Of a stretch of DNA of 9,346 nucleotides, positions 6,806-9,346 are shown piece by piece (position 1 is the stretch's first letter; each line of letters opens with the position of its first letter). Under the pieces are notes generated by a model. The model saw nothing but the letters and a program-made list of their open reading frames with translations. It was not told the origin of the DNA and ran no database searches. Both the position numbers and the translations under genes were made by a program. The stretch lies in contig JAGWMT010000115.1 of NCBI GenBank assembly GCA_028871595.1, forward strand, positions 1 to 9,346, written 5' to 3'. Source of the DNA: Elusimicrobiota bacterium (GTDB taxonomy: Bacteria; Elusimicrobiota; Elusimicrobia; UBA1565; UBA9628).

Positions 6806-8161
6806 ATGAACCGGAACTTCTCTCTGCTCGCCGCGCTGTCGCTCGCGGCCGGCGCGGCCTCGGCGGCGGTCCTGCCGTCGGCCCCGGCGGGTCTGACGAA
6901 CATCGGCGTCGCCGCCGCGGTGCGCGGCTCGGTCCGGGCCACGGCGCCGGGCCAGACCGTCGGCCGCGACCTTTCCAGCGGCAAGCCGGTGTTTCTGAAC
7001 GACCATGTGACCACGGGGGCGGGCGCCCGCATGCAGATCATGCTGCTGGACCAGACGGTTTTCACCATCGGTCCGAACAGCGACATGATGCTCGACGAGT
7101 TCGTGTACGACCCGAAGACCAACGCGGGCAAGGTCTCCGCGCAGATCACCAAGGGCGTGTTCCGCTTCGTGACCGGTAAGATCGCGCAGCGCGACCCGTC
7201 GGACATGAAGGTCAAGCTCCCGGTGGGCACCATCGGCATCCGCGGCACCATGGTCGAAGGCACGGTGGACGGCAAGAACGCCGACATCCTGCTGACCGGC
7301 CCCGGGCCGGACAACAACGCCCACGAGCGGCCGGGCGGGATCACGGTCTCCAACGGCGGCGGCTCCACGAACATCGACGCCAGCGGCTACGGCACGTCGA
7401 TCCACGACGGCGGGCCGCCCAGCCCGGGCTACCGATTCTCTCCCGAGCAGGTGAAGGGGATCCAGGGCCCTCTGTCCGGCCCGGCCGGCGGCGGTTCCGA
7501 TCACGCGTCCAACGGCGGGTCGCAATCCGGCCCCGGCTCGGACGGCGTCAACGGCTCGGCCACGCAGACCTCCGGCGACGGGACGGCGTCCGGCGGCGTC
7601 AATTTCCAGACCACCGCGACGAACCTGGTCGCCTCCGACGGCGACACGGCGAACTTCGCCTCTCAGCAAAATGCGAACGGCGGCGGTTCGGGGGATAATG
7701 CGAACTGGGATTCGATTCTGGCCATTCCCAGCGGCACAGGAGAGTACTCAGGAAGCGGAAGTTACGGCGGCGTCACCGGGACGTCGGTGCAAACATCCAT
7801 CTCGGGGACGTTCAGCGTCGATCTTTTGGCTGATTTCGGCGCGAAGACGATCGGCGGTTCCGGTTCCAGCATCAGCATTTCCGGCAATGTGTCCGATTCT
7901 CAGACCATCAACACCATCAACTACTCCGCGTACGCGGGCTCGTTTCCGGCCGGGACCTCCGCGAAATACGTCTTCAACGCCGCGGACCTGGCCACGCCCT
8001 CGTCCGGGAATTTCAACGGTAGCTCCGTCCAGTTCAAGACCGTGAACGGGCAGGCGGCCGGCGGGGCCGTGTTCTCGATGGTGTACAACAACAGCTCGAG
8101 CGGAACGTCGGCGAGCGGTACGACGGGCGTCATCCCGAAGACCACTCCGACCCCGCGCTGA
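6806..8161 (+). CDS. Secreted FecR-domain protein with C-terminal TbpB-like beta-barrel region (putative Slam cargo)
   Basis: 451 aa. Sec signal peptide 1-20 (cleavage after Ala-Ser-Ala; no lipobox Cys). A FecR domain lies at about 38-165, with the family pattern VRGSV, a DQTVFTIGPNSDMMLDEF segment and the diagnostic VGTIGIRGT near 140-148. A flexible Gly/Ser/Asn-rich linker follows at about 200-300, then a beta-rich C-terminal region at about 305-450. In that region EYSGSGSYGG and SGTFSVDLLADFGAKTIGGS (332-351) match the pattern G-x-F-x-(L/V)-x-x-x-D-F-(G/A)-x-x-T-(I/V)-x-G of TbpB-type small barrels found in Slam-exported proteins. It lacks the cytoplasmic anti-sigma helix and membrane span of true FecR, and no ECF sigma gene is present, so a classical FecI-FecR role is unlikely. 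It is in an operon with the Slam-like barrel and next to the CHASE2 cyclase. Export to the surface is inference. It ends 1 nt from the convergent downstream gene. Confidence 0.85.
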   Translation: MNRNFSLLAALSLAAGAASAAVLPSAPAGLTNIGVAAAVRGSVRATAPGQTVGRDLSSGKPVFLNDHVTTGAGARMQIMLLDQTVFTIGPNSDMMLDEFVYDPKTNAGKVSAQITKGVFRFVTGKIAQRDPSDMKVKLPVGTIGIRGTMVEGTVDGKNADILLTGPGPDNNAHERPGGITVSNGGGSTNIDASGYGTSIHDGGPPSPGYRFSPEQVKGIQGPLSGPAGGGSDHASNGGSQSGPGSDGVNGSATQTSGDGTASGGVNFQTTATNLVASDGDTANFASQQNANGGGSGDNANWDSILAIPSGTGEYSGSGSYGGVTGTSVQTSISGTFSVDLLADFGAKTIGGSGSSISISGNVSDSQTINTINYSAYAGSFPAGTSAKYVFNAADLATPSSGNFNGSSVQFKTVNGQAAGGAVFSMVYNNSSSGTSASGTTGVIPKTTPTPR

Positions 8162-8162
8162 C

Positions 8163-8840
8163 CTAGAACAACGACAGGAACCTGTCTTCGTACTCGGCGA
8201 ACAGGCCGTATTCGCGGAGCTTGATTCCCAGCGCCGCGCGCGCCGCGCCGTCCCCGCGCGCCGTTTCCAGGAGCGCCTCCACCTCGCGGCGGCGCCGGTC
8301 GCCCTCGCCCCCGTCGGCGGAGAACATCCCGCGCCGTTCCAGGTCCTTCACGTGTCCCGGGAACGAACGCGCGGCCTCGTCGAGCGTGAACTTCATCAGC
8401 GCCAGCGACCAGGCGCCGTCCGGGCAGCGGATCACGGCGCGGTCGGTCACGCCGCGCGCGTCGAAGTCGGCCAGCAGGCGCTCGGTCACCAGTTCGGGCT
8501 TCTCGCTGATCACGCGCGCCGCCATCCCTTGATTGCGGAAGTTGTACTCCAGCGCGCGCAGCAGGTCGCGGTAGGACGAGGAGACCCAGCGCGCGTACTC
8601 GGCGGCCTCGTCGCCGAAACCCTCGAAGCGCTCCTTGAACGCGTCCGGCGTCAGGATCGCGGGGCGGGCGGAGACGACCGTGCCCTCGCGCAGGCGCGTG
8701 CGGTCCGGCAGGCCGTCGTCCGCGGAAACGAGGTGATAGTCGATGCGCGTGGCCCCGAACGTCGCCAGGCGGCGCGCGGGCGCGCGGAGGATCTCCGTGC
8801 TTGCGAGGAGGCGCGGGATCGGGTCTTCGGGAGCGGCCAT
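8163..8840 (-). CDS. Unrecognised soluble protein, 225 aa
   Basis: I do not recognise this family. From ATG 8840 it is 225 aa, without a signal peptide or membrane segment, so probably cytoplasmic. It is rich in Arg, Glu and Ala and looks mixed alpha/beta. Distinct pieces are an N-terminal part with RIDYHLVSADDG, a central SSYRDLLRALEYNFRNQG helix, a beta-like AARVISEKPE, an AVIRCPDGAW strand followed by LALMKFTLDEAARSFPG, and a charged C-terminal tail. Coding is supported by clean codon-position bias and by a promoter at the right place. An in-frame ATG at 8903 would add 21 residues, but these are encoded across the -10 box TACAAT, so 8840 is the better start. The gene converges on the FecR gene with one base between stop codons and is divergent from the last gene. 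Function unknown. Confidence 0.75.
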   Translation of the reverse strand: MAAPEDPIPRLLASTEILRAPARRLATFGATRIDYHLVSADDGLPDRTRLREGTVVSARPAILTPDAFKERFEGFGDEAAEYARWVSSSYRDLLRALEYNFRNQGMAARVISEKPELVTERLLADFDARGVTDRAVIRCPDGAWSLALMKFTLDEAARSFPGHVKDLERRGMFSADGGEGDRRRREVEALLETARGDGAARAALGIKLREYGLFAEYEDRFLSLF

Positions 8841-8846
8841 GCCTCC

Positions 8847-8852
8847 ATTGTA
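8847..8852 (-). promoter_or_regulatory. -10 box of the 225-aa gene, implying a leaderless transcript
   Basis: TACAAT on the minus strand, followed by six bases (GGAGGC) and then ATG at 8840. The expected start point, about 7 nt after the box, is the A of the ATG. The GGAGG is only 1 nt from the ATG, too close for normal Shine-Dalgarno use. No clear -35 box is seen 16-18 bp upstream. Confidence 0.5.
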
Positions 8853-8912
8853 GCAGGGGTTCCGCCGCGCCGCGCGCGGGGACGAAGGGCCTAGGAACGC
8901 CATGGGCCTATG

Positions 8913-8921
8913 TGGTAATAT
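8913..8921 (+). promoter_or_regulatory. Extended -10 promoter of the last gene
   Basis: TGGTAATAT: a TG-N extension followed by TAATAT (8916-8921), an AT-rich box in GC-rich surroundings. No good -35 hexamer is visible, as is common for extended -10 promoters. The implied leader is about 45 nt. Confidence 0.55.
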
Positions 8922-8957
8922 CTGTAGGTCTTAAGGACCCGGGGGATTCCGCATTTC

Positions 8958-8964
8958 GAGGTGA
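8958..8964 (+). promoter_or_regulatory. Strong Shine-Dalgarno site of the last gene
   Basis: GAGGTGA, complementary to the 3' end of 16S rRNA, 8 nt before ATG 8973. It fixes the start of a gene that has no stop codon inside the window. Confidence 0.8.
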
Positions 8965-8972
8965 CCGTAGAG

Positions 8973-9346
8973 ATGAAAACGCCGATGCTCGCCGCACTTC
9001 TGTTCGCCGTGTTCGCCGCACCCGTTCTGGCCGCTCCCGACGCGTCGTTCGACTCGGGCGTGGACGTGGCCGCGCTTGCGGCCCAGGCCAAGGACGCGGC
9101 CAAGAAGGACAAGACCGTCGTCGCCGCCACCGCCTTGAACGGCATGCGCTACGACACGGATTGCGCCAATATCAGCTTCGGCGCCGCCGACAAGCCCGTG
9201 TCCGACCGCGTCTGGCTGCGCAGCCAGGAGTGGGTGACCGAGTGCCAGCCCGTCGGCGATCCCCGCCACGGCGGCGGCCAGACCTGCTGGGACCGCCCCG
9301 GCATGAGCTGGAGCCAGGGCGTGCAGGTCACGCTTCAGAACCGGCC
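8973..9346 (+). CDS. Unrecognised secreted protein, 3'-partial
   Basis: The frame opens at ATG 8973 and is still open at the window end, giving 124 residues plus a partial codon. Residues 1-20 are a classical Sec signal peptide (MKTPMLAALLFAVFAAPVLA). After an Ala/Lys/Asp-rich stretch (about 21-52) comes a segment with spaced Cys residues (in TDCANIS, TECQPVG and QTCWDRP) and many Trp (VWLRSQEW, CWDRPG, MSWSQG). Extracytoplasmic Cys suggests disulfide bonding in the periplasm or outside. The promoter at 8913-8921 and the Shine-Dalgarno site at 8958-8964 support the start. It diverges from the 225-aa gene. I do not recognise the family; the C-terminal part is outside the window. Confidence 0.75.
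   Translation, partial: MKTPMLAALLFAVFAAPVLAAPDASFDSGVDVAALAAQAKDAAKKDKTVVAATALNGMRYDTDCANISFGAADKPVSDRVWLRSQEWVTECQPVGDPRHGGGQTCWDRPGMSWSQGVQVTLQNR

Noticed and set aside
6806..7300. Classical FecR anti-sigma regulator of iron uptake
   Set aside because: The protein starts with a Sec signal peptide, has no cytoplasmic anti-sigma segment or membrane span, and no ECF sigma or TonB receptor gene is in the window.
5326..7374. 682-residue minus-strand open frame opposite the barrel and FecR genes
   Set aside because: It spans two well-supported genes and the cyclase start, has no domain, signal or ribosome site, and has the biased composition of a GC-rich antisense shadow.
8173..8186. GACAGG-AA-CCTGTC palindrome just past the FecR stop, considered as a terminator
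   Set aside because: A 6-bp repeat with a 2-nt gap and no following T-run; it encodes the last codons of the minus-strand gene and is more likely chance.
8352..8894. Plus-strand open frame opposite the 225-aa gene, considered as the real gene
   Set aside because: Its composition is Arg/Ala/Val/Gly-heavy without secondary-structure logic, while the minus frame reads as a balanced globular protein and has a promoter at its start.

Overview
The window is GC-rich (about two-thirds G+C by eye) and carries eight protein-coding genes, two of them cut by the window edges. It has no tRNA, rRNA, CRISPR array or insertion sequence that I can see. The host should be Gram-negative, because one product looks like an outer-membrane beta-barrel and several others carry Sec signal peptides. 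The phylum cannot be fixed from this sequence. Elusimicrobiota is my best guess, from general gene style only, and a proteobacterium or another GC-rich didermic lineage is not excluded.

Layout. (1) Bases 2-1225 (+): the C-terminal part of a multi-membrane-span GT-C-type glycosyltransferase. It ends at a strong bidirectional terminator (1240-1273) shared with (2), a secreted subtilisin-like S8 protease at 1284-2513 (-). (3) A divergent intergenic region (2514-2671) holds hairpins and a good sigma70-type promoter for (4), a single-domain CheY-like response regulator at 2672-3109 (+). (5) Bases 3137-5374 (-): a full-length CHASE2/class III adenylate cyclase. (6) Facing away from it across a compact near-palindromic promoter is a two-gene operon. 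This encodes a TPR plus outer-membrane beta-barrel protein (5407-6804, +) resembling Slam/DUF560, and a secreted FecR-domain protein (6806-8161, +) whose C-terminal half resembles the TbpB-like barrels of Slam (type XI secretion) cargo. (7) Bases 8163-8840 (-): an unrecognised, probably cytoplasmic protein. (8) Bases 8973-end (+): the start of an unrecognised secreted protein rich in Cys and Trp.

The most interesting unit is 3137-8161. An inner-membrane cyclase with an extracytoplasmic CHASE2 sensor is paired, through a shared promoter, with a putative outer-membrane exporter and its putative FecR-containing cargo. My hypothesis is a trans-envelope module in which the FecR protein, or its export state, is read by CHASE2 and converted to cAMP. 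The adjacency and domain order are visible in the sequence; the signalling link is inference.

A second theme is very short leaders. Two genes (2672, 8840) have a -10-like box placed so that the transcript would start at or next to the A of ATG. The two divergent genes at 5374/5407 would have leaders of about 8 nt without a Shine-Dalgarno sequence. Other genes (S8 protease, FecR protein, last gene) have ordinary Shine-Dalgarno sites.
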